A stretch of DNA of 64,000 nt from assembly GCF_000208865.1 (NCBI RefSeq), contig NC_018397.1:4865748-4929747 (forward strand), read 5' to 3'. Position numbers and translations under genes: made by a program. Positions 20,610-35,800 of the stretch are shown here, piece by piece. Each line of letters begins with the position of its first letter. The stretch's first letter is position 1. The notes beneath the pieces are model-generated. The model saw only the letters and a list, made by a program, of their open reading frames with translations. It had not been told where the DNA came from and searched no databases. The stretch is from Neospora caninum Liverpool. Its lineage: Eukaryota > Apicomplexa > Conoidasida > Eucoccidiorida > Sarcocystidae.

Positions 20610-22742
20610 TTTGGATTAGTCGCAACGTTAAAGATGTCCTGTTGAACCCTGTCCGCTTCTGCGTCTGCTGTATGTGCGCAGTCAGCATGGCTCTACTACG
20701 CGCAACAACTGCGTTGCAACTGCAGAGGACGTGAAAATGAACATCCAGGAGGCTGCAGGTGATAAAGGCTTATGCGAGGCTAGAACGGCCGGTCGTTATT
20801 GTTCGAATCTCGTTGAGTCACACACGGGCCACGTGATAGTACTATAACCTTGTAATCTCAATGGTTTGTGATAGAACCAGTCCCTGTCCGATGCATTTAC
20901 ATGTAAACGATTGAATAGTTACCCTGAAGCTTTTGCACTGTTGATTCTTCACATCAGGCGACCGGCATTTCTGGTCCACTGCACTTAACGTGTTCGAATG
21001 AAGATCACACTCAGCCGAGTGTTCGGTACCAATCAAGTTTCTCTTTTCGCCGCGCTCGGATGAGCATAACGAACATCCCAGAGGATCCCTCCTTGTTTTC
21101 CGGCTACGGTAAGCATGCTTATGAATGCCCATCGCTTCTGCTCGAATGCAGCTACTAATTACCACAACAGTTTGACTCCCACATCGGACTGGAGATGAAA
21201 GAAAGAGGCTTGCCTTTATCCCCAGCGTATTCTGCCGCAGGCGTAATCACAGATTCTATACTGAAGAACAGCCAGTGATTAACTTATTAACTGGTGCTGG
21301 ACATTACATGGCCGATGCATCAAGAATACTGACAACGAAAGCGGCGAAACAAACTATCACCTTGTTTAACGAGGCGACATGCATGTAACTTCTGAATCTG
21401 CATAAAAAGTGCGTACCACGTGGCTCCCCACGCACTCTTGTGTATCGTGTCTTCGCAGCACTAGGCTGCTGTCAAGCGTATGGTGCCGGTTTTAAGCACT
21501 ATTTAAAAGTTGCATTCCTTGACGCATTGCTTTGTTGCTGTGCTTTTCGCTCTTTGTCATTTCCTCGGGTCTGGCCACCGGGTGGTGGCATGAGACCCGC
21601 TTAGATGTATTTTGTTGTTCCATTTTCGCTGGGTGCTCGGCTTATTTCTGAGTTTCCTGCGGTTCTGTGTCCGTGGAAACGCTGTCAGGAGCGCTATTGC
21701 TTGTACTCTAGTTCTGAGCTACGAAAAAACCGAAACCAAAAAACAATATTTCCCAAAGAGTATAGCTGACCTTTTCCGGTTGTCGTATGCAGACCCCCCT
21801 CCTGTGAGTCCGGTGCAAGACAGCCAGCAGTCTTTGCATCGCCCGTGTCAACGTTTCGGCGCATGTTGACACATTAGGATATTTCGAGAGGGAGCGACAA
21901 ATTAGGTCTACCGGTTGATGGTATGCGTTTCTTCCGAAAAAAACACCTCTGCTGCTACAACCGTGGATTTCCCTAAATGCCCGAATCACCCCAAGACTTG
22001 TTTCATTACCCCTCTTCCGAAGACCTCTGACGTCTCATCACTGAGTCATTCGAAATGATGCAGCTGTGCGCGGCTTCCGTTTCCCCTGCAGGATACTCTG
22101 CTCTTTTTCTAGGCAGTAAAGAATACAGGGTAGAAAGTCGCACAGTGAAAACAATCCCCGTGTCCGCGTGCATCTGCATGGGTGATCCATAGCTGATGCA
22201 TCGGTTTAGAATCAATGATCCCGAATCTGGCATGTCTCGTGCTCGTGATATTTTTCTCAGCATCAAGAGGCGAGTGATCAGCAATCAGGGCAGTTTGATG
22301 ACGCTGACCCAGCCGGCACGTGGACAGGCAGATGCCTCAGGCGTGACCCAGGACGGCTTGCGCGCATCGCTGAGAATTCGGGGTGGTGCCGGGAGTGGGT
22401 GCGGTTGGTTAGTGATGTGGTTGGACCGTCGGAGATGCGCGCGCACGAAGGGGATGTGTCAGAAACATTTTGTTTGTTCTCCGTGGAACTTTTAGATGTG
22501 TTAAAAGAGGCGAATATTAGCAGAGGGTCCTCCTTGTTGGATTCTCTCTTGAATTTCGCCCTTTTCTTCTTGCGAGTCTCGTATACGACAAACGCTCTTT
22601 CGCCGTCCCCGACGACGCAAACAGCACGCGCACAGAAGACATCCACCTAACAATCCGGTGTTTGCCACCATTGTGTGTGACGACGTTTTCTGTAGGAAAA
22701 AATTTCCTTGGCGTTTTTTCTTGAATTCTCTTTTTCCACAAA
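20610..22742. other. divergent intergenic region between CFAP69 and TUBA1
   Basis: This 2.1-kb stretch separates two start codons facing away from each other, so it must hold the promoters and 5' leaders of both. I find no exon with family support. Frames such as 22196-22495 (+) and 22278-22646 (-) are complementary shadows in the probable tubulin leader. The region immediately before the tubulin ATG is T-rich (ttttttcttgaattctctttt type), typical of a transcribed leader. Confidence 0.6.
22031..22037 (-). promoter_or_regulatory. possible WGAGACG promoter element
   Basis: CGTCTCA on the + strand is TGAGACG on the - strand, the heptamer (A/T)GAGACG described in promoters of several Toxoplasma genes. 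It lies 706 bases upstream of the tubulin ATG and about 1.4 kb from the CFAP69 ATG. Only one exact copy was noticed; the nearby TGAGACC near 21590 is off by one. A seven-base match alone is weak evidence. Confidence 0.25.
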
Positions 22743-24764
<2,022 letters not shown>

Positions 24765-24892
24765 ACTGGAGAGCCCCGAGCACAAATTCTGGCGGAGGCG
24801 GGAAAGGCACAGCGAACGAGTCTCAAGCAGTGGGAGAACCACCAGTCGGGATTTTTTGGTCTCGTCCTTTATGAAGAACGCCTACAAAGGGC

Positions 24893-24992
24893 NNNNNNNN
24901 NNNNNNNNNNNNNNNNNNNNNNNNNNNNNNNNNNNNNNNNNNNNNNNNNNNNNNNNNNNNNNNNNNNNNNNNNNNNNNNNNNNNNNNNNNNN
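24893..24992. other. assembly gap (100 N)
   Basis: Exactly 100 N characters begin 128 bases after the tubulin stop codon. A round 100 is the usual placeholder for a gap of unknown size, so the distance between tubulin and the genes downstream is not reliable here. Confidence 0.98.
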
Positions 24993-27612
24993 GGGATGTT
25001 TACGTTGTTTTCGCATTTTGGTTGCCTTCGCCGTTTTTCGATATGTTCTGAACGGGGAGTATAAAACACCAAAAGACTTTTTTCAAGGCTTTTGGCTGCT
25101 GAAAAGTCCCGCTTAACTGCTGCGGGGGAAATCACTTCGTTACCGAAATTCAGTCGACAGACACGCCAGCAGCAGACAGCACCGAAACTTGGACTTGTTG
25201 ACAGGCCACCCGTTCGTCGTAAACGTCGCATGTTCCCCCGACCGTCGGGTTCCGAACAGTCTCCGACATCACGCATGTTTATTTAAACGGATGTTAGTCC
25301 TAAATATTCACAAAGTATTTAATGACTGGACCATGCCTCCCCGTAGATGTCTACTCATGCGGCATTCAGGTGGCAGTTATTGTTGGCCTTTGGAAATCTT
25401 GCTTTAACACGAAAGGGCAACTAATGAGTGCTCTTGCGCATTGCTCCATTCGATTTTAGGGTTTAGGCCCGCGTTGCTTCGGCGGTTTGCGGTTCTACTG
25501 GCCATCATCGTTTGTTAGGGATCGATAGCTTTTGCAGGCGTGTTCGTGGCGAAAGCCACGCGGGGACACTTGTGCACCGTTTGGAGATTTCGATCGAGGG
25601 GGGACCAGGATAACGCTTATTGTGGTTTCCGAGTTTATTGTTTCTAATATGGGCTGTTCAATCAGTAAGTTATCTGATCTCGTGTGTGCATCAAAACAGC
25701 TGCAGAAAGTTTTGGAGTGTTAGCGAATAAAGGCCGCTGTCGTTCTTCTGTCTCTCTTGAGGTGTTGAGCATTTGGAGTGGTGATACGAACACAGGTCTT
25801 ACGGGAAGACAACGTTCCTCGGCTTTCTCTACGGCAGGCGTGAGGTTGCAAGATTTTGCGAGTCGTACACTGCCGAAGAAATTAGAGATCGCGGTACCTG
25901 TCCAGTTATGTTTATGACGCTACTTGCCAAGAGAAACTGAATCGGTGCACATTTGAAAATTGTCCGTGGCTCTACCGAGTCCGTGGTAATTTCCACGTCG
26001 ACAAGGCGCATCCATCCCATGTAGTAAGGCACAAGTATACAACGTCATTTGTGCTGAAGTCTCAGTGGGCAAGCGCCATAGGAATGTCCACGACATGCAA
26101 GGACTTAGCTACTGGCGTGGAGCAGGTTGTGTGTCTGCAGATCACCCCTCCTACAGCTGGTTTAGAGTCGAGTGACACAATAGAGACATCGTAACCTGTC
26201 AGCTGCGCGTCCCCGCCACTGAAACATGATGAGGTGTAGCTCTTGGATGTAGCATCTGTTGAAAAGGCGCTACAAGCGTTTTTATGGCTCCTGTGACGCA
26301 TACCTCGAGCTCTGCAGTTATAATCTTCGCATATTCGATGGGTTTCACTTGCGTTCCATGTTCAGTCATCATACAGTGCAGGCCTGGTAGTTTCATTGAG
26401 GCGAGTTTCGCTTTTTGCTAAATGCCAGCAGCCGTCAAATGAATACCTAAGCCATCCGAAAGAAAACCTGTCAAATGAGCCTCGCGCGTAGCCCTCTGAG
26501 TGTTGACATCACGACTGATGGGGCATTCTGCCTATAATCAGGTCATGGACAATGTCATGCTTGGCGTTTTCGGTGAAATTATTAACGGACTCGCGGAACT
26601 GAACTGCGGGGCGGCGGGTTTCTTTACACAGCGGACAGCCCCACAACGACTGTCTGTTCGGTCAGATGTGCCGATGGAAAACATCGACTGCTCGACGCAG
26701 AGGCAGAACAGGGCATGGTCTAAGGCTCGTCGCTTATACGTTCCAAGCACTCGACACTGGAGAAAGGGTTAAATGACCTGAGGCACTCCTCAAATCACGT
26801 GGCTTCGGTGAGTTTATGTGACTGACACTGGATGTCTTTCGTTTGGTCCCCGGCTATTGAAACCTGAAGACTGAGACACCATAGCCGCAGACTTGCTGAT
26901 GATCTGTTGCCACTGATGGCTAGATTGTTCTAAGCATATTAGTTTTGTTCGTGTGGGACGAGAAGGTGTGTAATCCACAGACCAAAGACACTTGTATGCG
27001 TGGTGACAAGAGGTTTAAGCTTACAGCCGATGAGCCCATGTTCTGAACACAATTCTCACTACAACAGCAAGAGAGCAAGAATGAACAGTGATGTCTACGG
27101 TCAAAGTGAGCGGTGGTTCTGATTTGCCCCAGAAGACAAGAAAAGAGAGGTCTTTTGAATTTCCTGTTGCGAGACGCGGTTTCCGTTGCTCTTGAACTCG
27201 CACGGTGGAAACCTCTTCAAACGGTTAAATAATATTGCACCTTGCAGTTTCTGAAACGTGTGTCTGATGAAACAGTCGGAAATCACATGTTCCTGTTAGC
27301 GGGCCGTTTAGTTCGGATACTCATATGAGCGATCCTTGGAAGACTTCCTTTTCTTTACTGTTTTTAGATCGTTACCTGTATAAGAAAAAACAGGTCACTC
27401 TACTTGACCGAAAGCCTTCCTCCCGTGCTGATGGAAACTTGCTTTTCAGCACACCCACAGTACGCGTGATGATGTAGGTGTTCGTGCCCTAACAAGAGAT
27501 AAGAAATCCCGCACCCCACAATTGCAGCAGGTTTCCGAATTTGGGGAAATCACTATCCCTTTCCATTGGCCGTTATCTCTCCGTTTTCAGTTCCGTTGGC
27601 ACTGCAGCCGAA
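24993..27612. other. intergenic region upstream of PPP1R42, no supported gene
   Basis: This 2.6 kb has only short open frames without family matches. It should hold the rest of the tubulin 3' region and the PPP1R42 promoter and leader. A telomere-like string TTTAGGGTTTAGG occurs at 25455-25467 but is not extended. Confidence 0.5.
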
Positions 27613-28984
27613 ATGGTGTGCCTCACGGCAGACTTCATTCGACACTGCCAGCGAGCCGATTCTTCCGCGAAACGGTGCCAGACAGCTTTCTTGAAAGCAA
27701 AGCTGGCCAAACAAGGTGAACGTTCGAAATACGCTGACACGTCACCCATACAGTCGTTATTGCACCCTGAAGATGAGGGTGAGGACAGAGGCACCTCCTT
27801 AGCTGCAAGAGGTAGACCTGACACCGAACCCTTGCGAACCCAGTGCGAATTTGGGACTTCAGACGAAGCGAATAGAGCTGCCACCACCTTTTCTCGGAAG
27901 CTGGGCGATGCGACAGAAATTCGGAAGCAAACGACAAAGCAGCAAACGGGATCTCTAGCCTATCTGTCACATTTGCGACTGAATTGCCGCAATATTGATT
28001 CTATCGCTTCGGAAACGGCAGCAGAACTTCCACGTCTCCAGGTGAGCTAGAACCCACGGTTGAGCAGAGAATGTCACTGTAGTACGCGGCTCATCAACAG
28101 CACGGAATCTTGAGCAGAGACATTATGCATCGAATGCGACAGCTATTATTCCTCCATTCTCGTTTCTTTCTTCTGAGCATGAGAGGACAACTCGACGAAG
28201 ATATCGATAACAACAGACAACAGAAGGATGTGGCAGGATAAATGCTACGTCGTAAGCTGTGTACCCTGTTTTTGTGTGATGCCAGATGTTATACCTCATG
28301 GACAATAGCCTCGCTGGTGTAAGGACGTTGGGGTACCTGCCTTCTTTGCGAGGTCTGTACCTCCAGAGTAATGAACTCACATCTACGGAAGGCCTCGACC
28401 AGCTCCCTTATTTGACTGAGTTGAATCTGGATGACAACAAGATTTCCACGTTCGAAGGGTTAGCGAGTTCCACTTGCCTTTGCCGGCTGTCCCTGACAGC
28501 TCAAAGGACGGCCACACCGTTATTTTTCTGTCCTAAAGTCTTGACTGTGTTAAGTCAATCTCTGAGATACTTAAACATATCGAAGAATAGAGTGCAAGAT
28601 CTTGCACCTATCGGTAAATTACAGTTTCTTGAAGCTCTCCACGCAACGGAGAACCTGGTCAGGGAAATCGGATCGATCGAGGCTATGCTCGACGGCTGCA
28701 GAAAGCTTTCCACTGTGGATCTACGCCACAATCCGGTCACTAAAGTGCGACATTACTGGGATCGTCTCCTGTTGGGAGCCTCTACAACTCTGAAGGAGGC
28801 AGACGGTCGGGAAGTTACTTGCGCTAGGAGATCCTTCGTCCGGGAACTCCACAAACGGCGATGCGCCTTTAGAGGACAAAGAGCACGCGAAGGGGAGGAG
28901 AAAAGGGTGGCACATTCTAACTCCGAGTCCTGTTCTGGAAATATTCTTGTAACGAGATCGCTTCAAAGCAGCCTACGAAATTAA
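27613..28984 (+). CDS. PPP1R42: PPP1R42-like leucine-rich repeat protein (LRRC67/TLLR)
   Basis: In animals PPP1R42 binds protein phosphatase 1 and gamma-tubulin and is found at centrosomes, in testis and in cilia. Exon 1 is 27613-28041 (gtgagc donor, phase 0) and exon 2 is 28286-28984 (ccag acceptor, stop included), giving 375 residues. The start is the first true ATG in frame (context GAAATGG); MVCLTADFIRHCQ matches the animal start MVRLTLDLI in pattern. Residues about 115 to 290 form leucine-rich repeats of the SDS22 type: LSHLRLNCRNIDSI, LYLMDNSLAGV, LRGLYLQSNELTSTEGL, LTELNLDDNKISTFEGL, LRYLNISKNRVQDL and LEALHATENLV. They are followed by VDLRHNPV and YWDRLLLGASTTLKEADGRE, the LRR-cap position. 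A disordered insert of about 70 residues between the first helix and the repeats, and a basic C-terminal tail, are lineage-specific. It is transcribed in the same direction as tubulin and TOR. Confidence 0.85.
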
Positions 28985-31732
28985 ACATCACACCCCCCAC
29001 CTTTCTAAAAGCAGTCTAACCATGTATATATGCTTGTGATGGATAATGAAGGCCCTTTAGAGCATTTTCTTTCTGGGTGAGACATAACAACATTTGCAGT
29101 GCGTGTTAAACGACAAAGCGAGAGCATTGCCTTCTGTCAACCCGCTGTAGTTCTGCAACTACGAGTCGCTGGCGTAAGCGAGAGAATGAGCAAATCCACA
29201 TGCTACACATAATGGGCTTTGCCACGGGGGGGACCAGGAAGGTCTGGTCGAAAACGCGTGAACTTTTTTCACTAATCGTGGATGACTCGCCGAGCCAAAC
29301 AGGCCAAAAGGCGAAGGGCACAGAGACATAAACCCACGGTAGAGACCATGTGGAGCTCCACCACAAGATTGAATAATGATGGAAATACACGCCTAAATTT
29401 ACCCATTTCCTACAATATTTACACATAGCTTCCTCATACGCCTGAGAACTTACGAGCTAGGCAGCTCGTCGTGAGACTCCTTTTTCCTGATTGGCAAGGC
29501 CAACGCCGCTAACCTGCTGACGGATCTCTTCCGCTCCCCCGTAAGGCTAGTCACCGCCTATTGCGACTTCAAGTCAGTTGGGAAGGTTACACTCTCCTTC
29601 ATGTCTTGATGTTGTACGGTAACAAGACTTTTCAGGGTGCATACTTCCTATCCAGATAGCATCTGACGCGTCAAGTTCCTAGAATTGCAGCTACCGATGG
29701 CTGACCCGAGGAGAACTGTGTTTTTTCTCACCTTCCCAATCCACCACGTGTTTGGCCTTCTAATCTCCACATTTTTATGCTCCACTTGCTCCGTACCACT
29801 ATATTTCTGAAGTGGAAATGCGCTCCCTTGATTGCTGTCTTCTACATCTAAGTGCGGCACTGGATTGGACACGTACTTCTGGGGACACTATGCGAGGGCA
29901 CCTGTCCCGGACTTCAGAGCCTTTTGAACGCGTAATGGCGTAACAACGTGAATTGGGGCACCGCCTTTTTTTTCCAATGCCCTCAGCGCAAAACATGGTG
30001 TCCCAACTGTTTTAATTATACTCAACGACTTTGTGTCTTCAGGAGGACGAAACATGGGGTGACGGCCTGCAGTTGTCGGGCCGTCTGCCGTCCAGCGCAT
30101 GATACTCGGTTTTTTTCCCAGCCGCATGCAGCCCTTTTTTCTCGGGGCATTAGACCCATCATGCATCCATCTGTCCCCTGTTTCGTCAACTGTTAGACCT
30201 AACGTCGTTTGATCTTCCTCGTCAGCTCGTCGCTATATGCGTTGTTGTGGGGAGGTACCCATGAGAGTTTTTGGGCTTTTTCCGGGTGAAGTGAGGTCAT
30301 TTGTTCTTATGTGTGAGTGTATCGTTTATCCGGTTTCAGCTAACCTGCCGCTGATGACGCCAGTCTTTCAACATGCCTCTAGCACACCATTGGGAATGAC
30401 CTGAATTCTTGTATAAATACTACTGGGTACCTTAAACTTGTAAAATTATTACGAAAAACTACTGTAAGATCGAAAGATTTTTTTTTTTGCCACGGGGTCG
30501 TGACCCATGTTTTGAGCCTCCATCTGTCGATTGGTTGCTCGGCTCGCGCTGGAAGACAGCCGCCCAACCTGCTTCTGGTGTCTGAGCGAAAGGCTTTCTT
30601 CCACCGTGTTCCATGGACCTTCCACCTGCATCTGCTGACGTTTTTTCGTGCTTCTAGAGATCGGATGACGTCATGAAACCTCAACCTCTCCAGACTACTC
30701 CATCGACGAGACAAAACTCACTCTGCATCAGTCTGCAGCGAGTTGGGATTGACGCACGAGGAGTGACGCTCTGTATTTGTTTTCCCACCTCATGAACGGT
30801 CCAATCTACCAAAGCAGTCAGTATAGACTGCGAATTTCTATGATGAGGCACATTCATGATGCTGTGACTTCTGTCCCCACTGCATGGCATCCGGCCGACA
30901 CTGCCAATTGGCGCCTGACGGCAGGTAGGATTTGCATCTCCGTTGGGTCTGAAAATTTTTTCCGTGTCGGGAAATGTGCTCTCGTAGCATCAAGATGGCC
31001 TTAGGGGCTCCATGTCGTATGGTGTTTCCGAATCCTCTCATGAGGATGACTTCGCTTCCTGGTGTAGGACATCTACGTGCACCTGCAGCCGATGAAGTAG
31101 TGACCACAGCGAAATGCTGCAAATCTTGACTTCTGATAGCCTTCCTGAGTCTTGAGCGTCTCCACCTGTATGTTGTCTCCACCGCTGGGAGGTGTTCTTT
31201 CTGTCGTTGAGATCCCCAAAACTGTAGGGACGGGTCATGGCTCTTTGGGTGCACATGCTCTCGGATCACTCTTCTCCAGCTCTGCGTCACCGCTTCATTC
31301 CTTCTTTGTACGTAGCCTTTTAATGAGAGTTCCCATAGTTATCCGACGGTTTCTCCGTTTCCAGTCCTGGTCCAGCGGCGTTATGTTATCTCCGGCGAGA
31401 AACGCACACTGCGTTTCCCGTGTGCTGAAGCTGTCGAAGCAGCCTGCAGACCTTCATTTGGGGCCTGGTAGCCTCTCCCCTACCGGCGGTCTCCAGGGAC
31501 TTTTCCGCAGGAACCGTTTTTTCCCGAATCGGTGGGCATTTTGCGGCAACCGTACGCGAACTCTGTGGACATGTCTCCCCTGTTGACTTTTTTTTTGAGG
31601 TCGATTGTTAGCACGGGCGACCAGGAGTGGACCGTCCACTGCTTCGTCAAGAATGCGGCCGCAGCAAACTGAGAGGCCTTCTCAACATTCACGAGTTTTG
31701 CGGTGGGAGGACAGATCAGCAGAGGCCGCGTA
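28985..31732. other. intergenic region upstream of TOR, no supported gene
   Basis: No exon with family support is visible in these 2.7 kb. A run of about a dozen T at 30477-30489 and several short open frames on both strands are the only features. The stretch near 31.2-31.7 kb is open in one frame but matches nothing; it is probably the TOR leader. Confidence 0.5.
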
Positions 31733-32877
31733 ATGGCGTCGAATTCTTCCTTTTCTTCCCAGATGCCGCGTCGCGGCTGGCAAGGCACGGCAGATGGGAC
31801 GCCAGAAGTAGGGCCCGATCTCCCAACTTCAGCTGATTTCACAGCATCGTGTTACGATCACGCGTCGTTCCGTGGACAGAGAAACACGGACTTAGCCTGC
31901 GGAGATCCGAGGGAAAGACATTTAGCTTTCGGAGGTTCAGGGTGGGTGAGGCAGAGAGATGCGAGAACCGGGGAGGCTGGAGAGCAGTGCGCGTTGTCGG
32001 AGGACTCGTTCCCGCCTAGTCTAGATAACGCATTTTTGTTTCGTCAAGGACTCGATGGAGATTCCTTCGATTCGCTGGCATCGGGCAGGCCGGACTCCTC
32101 CGACTACCAGCCAGCAGGTTCCGGTGCAGGGTGGCCGAGTAGCGGGACGACTTTTTCCGCCTGGTTAAACGTCAGAGGTCGACAAGGACGGTTCTACGGC
32201 GGTCTAGGGGATCCGACGCGGTTGCAGGGTGTTCAAGGAGCAGGAGCTGGTCCTACCCGAGGTGTCCCTTTCGCTCGCGTATCGCCTGGAACTCTTCTGA
32301 ATGACTCAGTCGCTTCGGATCCATTCGGTTCACCGTCTCATTCTCCTCCCAACTCTCCGGAAAGTCGACCTCTCGGCGGGACACGGCCGGGGCGCCAGCG
32401 CTGTACGCGAGAAGCGACTCGAGAAAATGCGGCTCAGTGGGATTCAGCATTCAATATTGACGAGCCGAGTGAGGATGGTCCACCCTCTTCAAAGTGGAGA
32501 GAAAGTCGCGGCGCGATGCACGACATCGCGCCGCAAAGAGAACTGGGGGAGATGAAGGGAAACCTTGTTTTTGGTCGGGGCAGTGCTTTTCCTGCCCCCT
32601 CGCAGCCGCAGCCGGAAGTAGGCACACCCTGGGAGAAGGGTCCGCTGTGGGGAGCCGCGACGAACATGCGTGTGGGCGAAGCGAATACGGTCGTCCCTTG
32701 CGAGTACCTGAAGGAGTTGTGCAGTCGCAGCGATCGCCTGAGAGAAGAGGCTGCACATCAGATCCGAATTCATCTGGAGGTCATGGCGAGAGAGAGCAAG
32801 GGTGGAGTAGGGAGAGTCGTTGAGGAGGTCTGCGCTTTGCTGTGGAGCCTCATTACTAGCCGGCAGCTCACCACGCA
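31733..32877 (+). other. TOR: TOR segment: N-terminal disordered extension and first HEAT helix
   Basis: The first exon gives 381 codons. About 330 residues are low complexity, rich in Gly, Ser, Pro and Arg, with no counterpart in animal or yeast TOR. The last 50 residues ([22 protein letters not shown] then HLEVMARES) fit the first conserved TOR helix pair, which in human mTOR reads as a charged R-N-E-E-T-R-A-K-A-A-K type helix. The exon ends ACGCA before gtaagc in phase 2. Confidence 0.7.
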
Positions 32878-35800
32878 GTAAGCGGATGTTTTACCGTCGA
32901 ATCGCCCCTCTGACGAGGAACCGTGGCTACCTAGCCGTTCGCGACAGCTGCGACAAACAATCGCACTTTAAACGGCTACTTGACTGCCCGCTCCGTTTTC
33001 AAAACGCCATCTTCAGGAAAAGCCGACAGTCTTTTTTCGCGCATGCATCGCAGCAAACGCCCTGCTGGTTTGCCGGACTGCCGAAAACAAACATCGCTCT
33101 ATAGGGGTTCTTGCTATTTCGCCACGCAGCAGCAACGTGCGCACGTAAACGCCGTAGATCTGGAATGGACAGAGAAGCCATCTTTGCTGGTGCCGGTGTG
33201 GCAGACTGCGTGAGTGGAGCCAGGGAAGCCACATGCCGCTCGTGCAAGATGCTAAAGACGAAATAGAGCTGGCGTCGTAGTGACACATATGGAGGATGCC
33301 ATTTCTGCGGTATGTCTCCTCGATATTCGCTTGTCTCTGCAGGCTCGGGGCTCTGGAGCTCATGTGCGCGCTCCTTGTTGGCCCCTTCCTTTACTGGGAG
33401 AATGACAAGCTTCAGCTACCGTTCCTTCACCTCGCTTGCGAGACTCTACGCTGCGCCGCGGTTCCTGCGGCTCAGGAAGTAACAGGCGGCGCCAAGGAGG
33501 AGGATGGCTGCCCTGAAGACTCTCAGCAGGATAGCACCGTTGAATCGAACCAGCGGAAACTGGAGCCTCTTATCACGGAGAGACAGTGCCTTCTCGCGTG
33601 GAAAGTGGCGGAAGCCATCAGCCTCATCGCAGTTTCAGGTGGGAGGAAGCCAGCATCCAGTTTCTTCTTGTGGAACGAAGAAAGTGACGCGCTTTTTTGT
33701 TGACGTCGGCGATGACACACGCGAAGTCTGATCGTTTTCGACAGTTGCTGTCAAGAAAAGAAAGCGCTCGTCAGTCGGAGAGGGTCCGAGTCCTTTGGTG
33801 AAGCTTCCAGGGTTGCTATCCCACCGCAGTCGGGTGCGACTTCTGCAGAGCTGTTAACGAGACAAAGCGTGCGAGTGAGAAGAGCTCGTGCGCGGTTAGG
33901 CGGCTCCAATCTCGGCCTGAAATCAGTTATCCGACACTCGTGTTAACACGTCGGTTCCGGGATCCCTCCGTCACTCCACTTTTTTGACTGGAGCCGGCGT
34001 TGCCTGTGTGGACGCTTGAGTTCGATCGAAATTTTCCAACTCCCCTGACAAGCTTTTCGGACATTAGACGGATGACGTGGACGTTTCCTGTGGCGTTTGC
34101 AGGCAACGCCGGCACAGCTTCCAAGGCGTTTCGCAACTTGCTGCGCGTATCCTACGTTGGGTGGCTCCGTCGAGGCCAGCCTACGCTGTATCAGCTTACG
34201 GCAGTTCGGATCATCGGGCGCCTGGCGAGGTGTCGGCCGGACGCTGTCCCGGAGGATGTTCGGAAAGAGCTGCTGGAGTGCCGAATCTGGGTAGGGCCCT
34301 GAACTGCCTAGGCATCTGCACTCCCAGCAGTTCCGGGGCTAACCCCATCGTTTCCCTTTTAAATCTGTGTGCTCTATAGTCTTCCACTGTGCACCCGCTC
34401 GTTATTGCCATTGCTGCGTTTGTATTTCCCCGCTTTTTGTTTCCTGCCGTCTCCAGCACAGGAGGCCTTCTAGTTGAGACGCAAGGAAAAACGGAGTTCC
34501 AGATCACGCCACCGCCAGCAATGTCCTGTTTATTTTTCTGCGTAGGAAGCAATTCACCATGCACACCAACCGCGGCTGCGAAAGGCTGGCGTCGACGCTC
34601 TGCGTGCTCTGCTAAACAGTCACGGTCGTCTGAAAGAGAAGTCCGGTGCCAGAGCGAGGCTCCGTCGGCGTCGGAAAAGTCAAGTCCAGGGTTGCTTCGA
34701 CGCTCTCGACGCCCCGCCTCGCGTCGTGCGTGACACGCCTGAAAGCTTCCAGAAGTCTGGTCCGCGGTCTCCAGATGCAGGGTACCATGAGGATCGGCCG
34801 TCTGGCTTGGGACAGTTCTGGAAACACTTGCTCAAAGGACTTGCCGCACGGAGTGCTGCCTTCTGTGCGGCAGGCACGCACAAGGAAGGCGCCGCACCTG
34901 CTGCTGCGCGTACCGGAGGGCCGGCGAAGGAAGCTCACCCTCTCAATATCTTTTCGGTTGCTGAACATGCGGAAGAAACACAGACACAGGATGAGGAGAC
35001 GGCGCTCGGAGGCGACAGCGGCAGCCTGCACGGGTGCGACACGCAGAGGCGACTCAACCACACAACGAGAGTCCTGGAAGGGTGCCCCTGTGGCTCTGCA
35101 TCTTGGATGTCGCACAGTCTTCGACGGAGGACCAGGGAATGTGAGAACCGAGGCGCGTTAGTGTCATCTTGCCCAGTCTGCAAGGCGGTGGCGCTCCAAC
35201 AAGGTTCGCTCCTTGCACTCGCTGAGGTGTTTGAAGCGTCCAAACACAACCAAGCGATCCTGGTGAGGACACCGGTTTCTATGATATCCAGCAGATCAGG
35301 GTTCGAAGCAAAGTCACCGATCGCCCCAGTGCCTGTGTGGAGTTAGCTTTGCTCTGGAGCGCTTCGAATTTGTAGTCAGGTAGCCGGTGTATGGTCTCCC
35401 ACAGGGTCTCGAATGCGCCCTTTTCTGCAACGCAGGTGCACTGCGCGCCAGTGACTCCCAATTTGCGGGGGCCATGTGCAAGAGCTCTCAGAGCCCTGTT
35501 TCATCTACACTGCTTTCCATCTCGCTGCTTTCTCGTTTACCACTCAGGCGGAGGTGCGACAGCATTCGTCAGACATCATCCCCCTGCTTCAAGACCTCTT
35601 CTTCTCCTTTCCCACTCTCGTACACCCCACGAGGCTGGCGCTGGCGCGTATTCCGCCGCTGCTAGCTTGCGTCGGAGACGTTTGGTTCCTTGAACGTGGA
35701 GGCCTCGATGTGTCGATTTCTTGCGTCTTCTCTCTCCTTCGTGATCACCCTCGTGTTTTTGTCTCTGAGAGGAGCGCGAGCGCGTGGGGCGGCACTGCTG

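Noticed and set aside
27541..27612. N-terminal extension of PPP1R42 from a TTG
   Set aside because: TTG is not a usual start in these eukaryotes, and the first ATG at 27613 matches the start of animal PPP1R42.
35391..35547. Longer 5' end of the 3.1-kb TOR exon
   Set aside because: An in-frame TGA at 35452 blocks extension, and the strong T-rich acceptor at 35547 gives a phase-0 join to exon 4.
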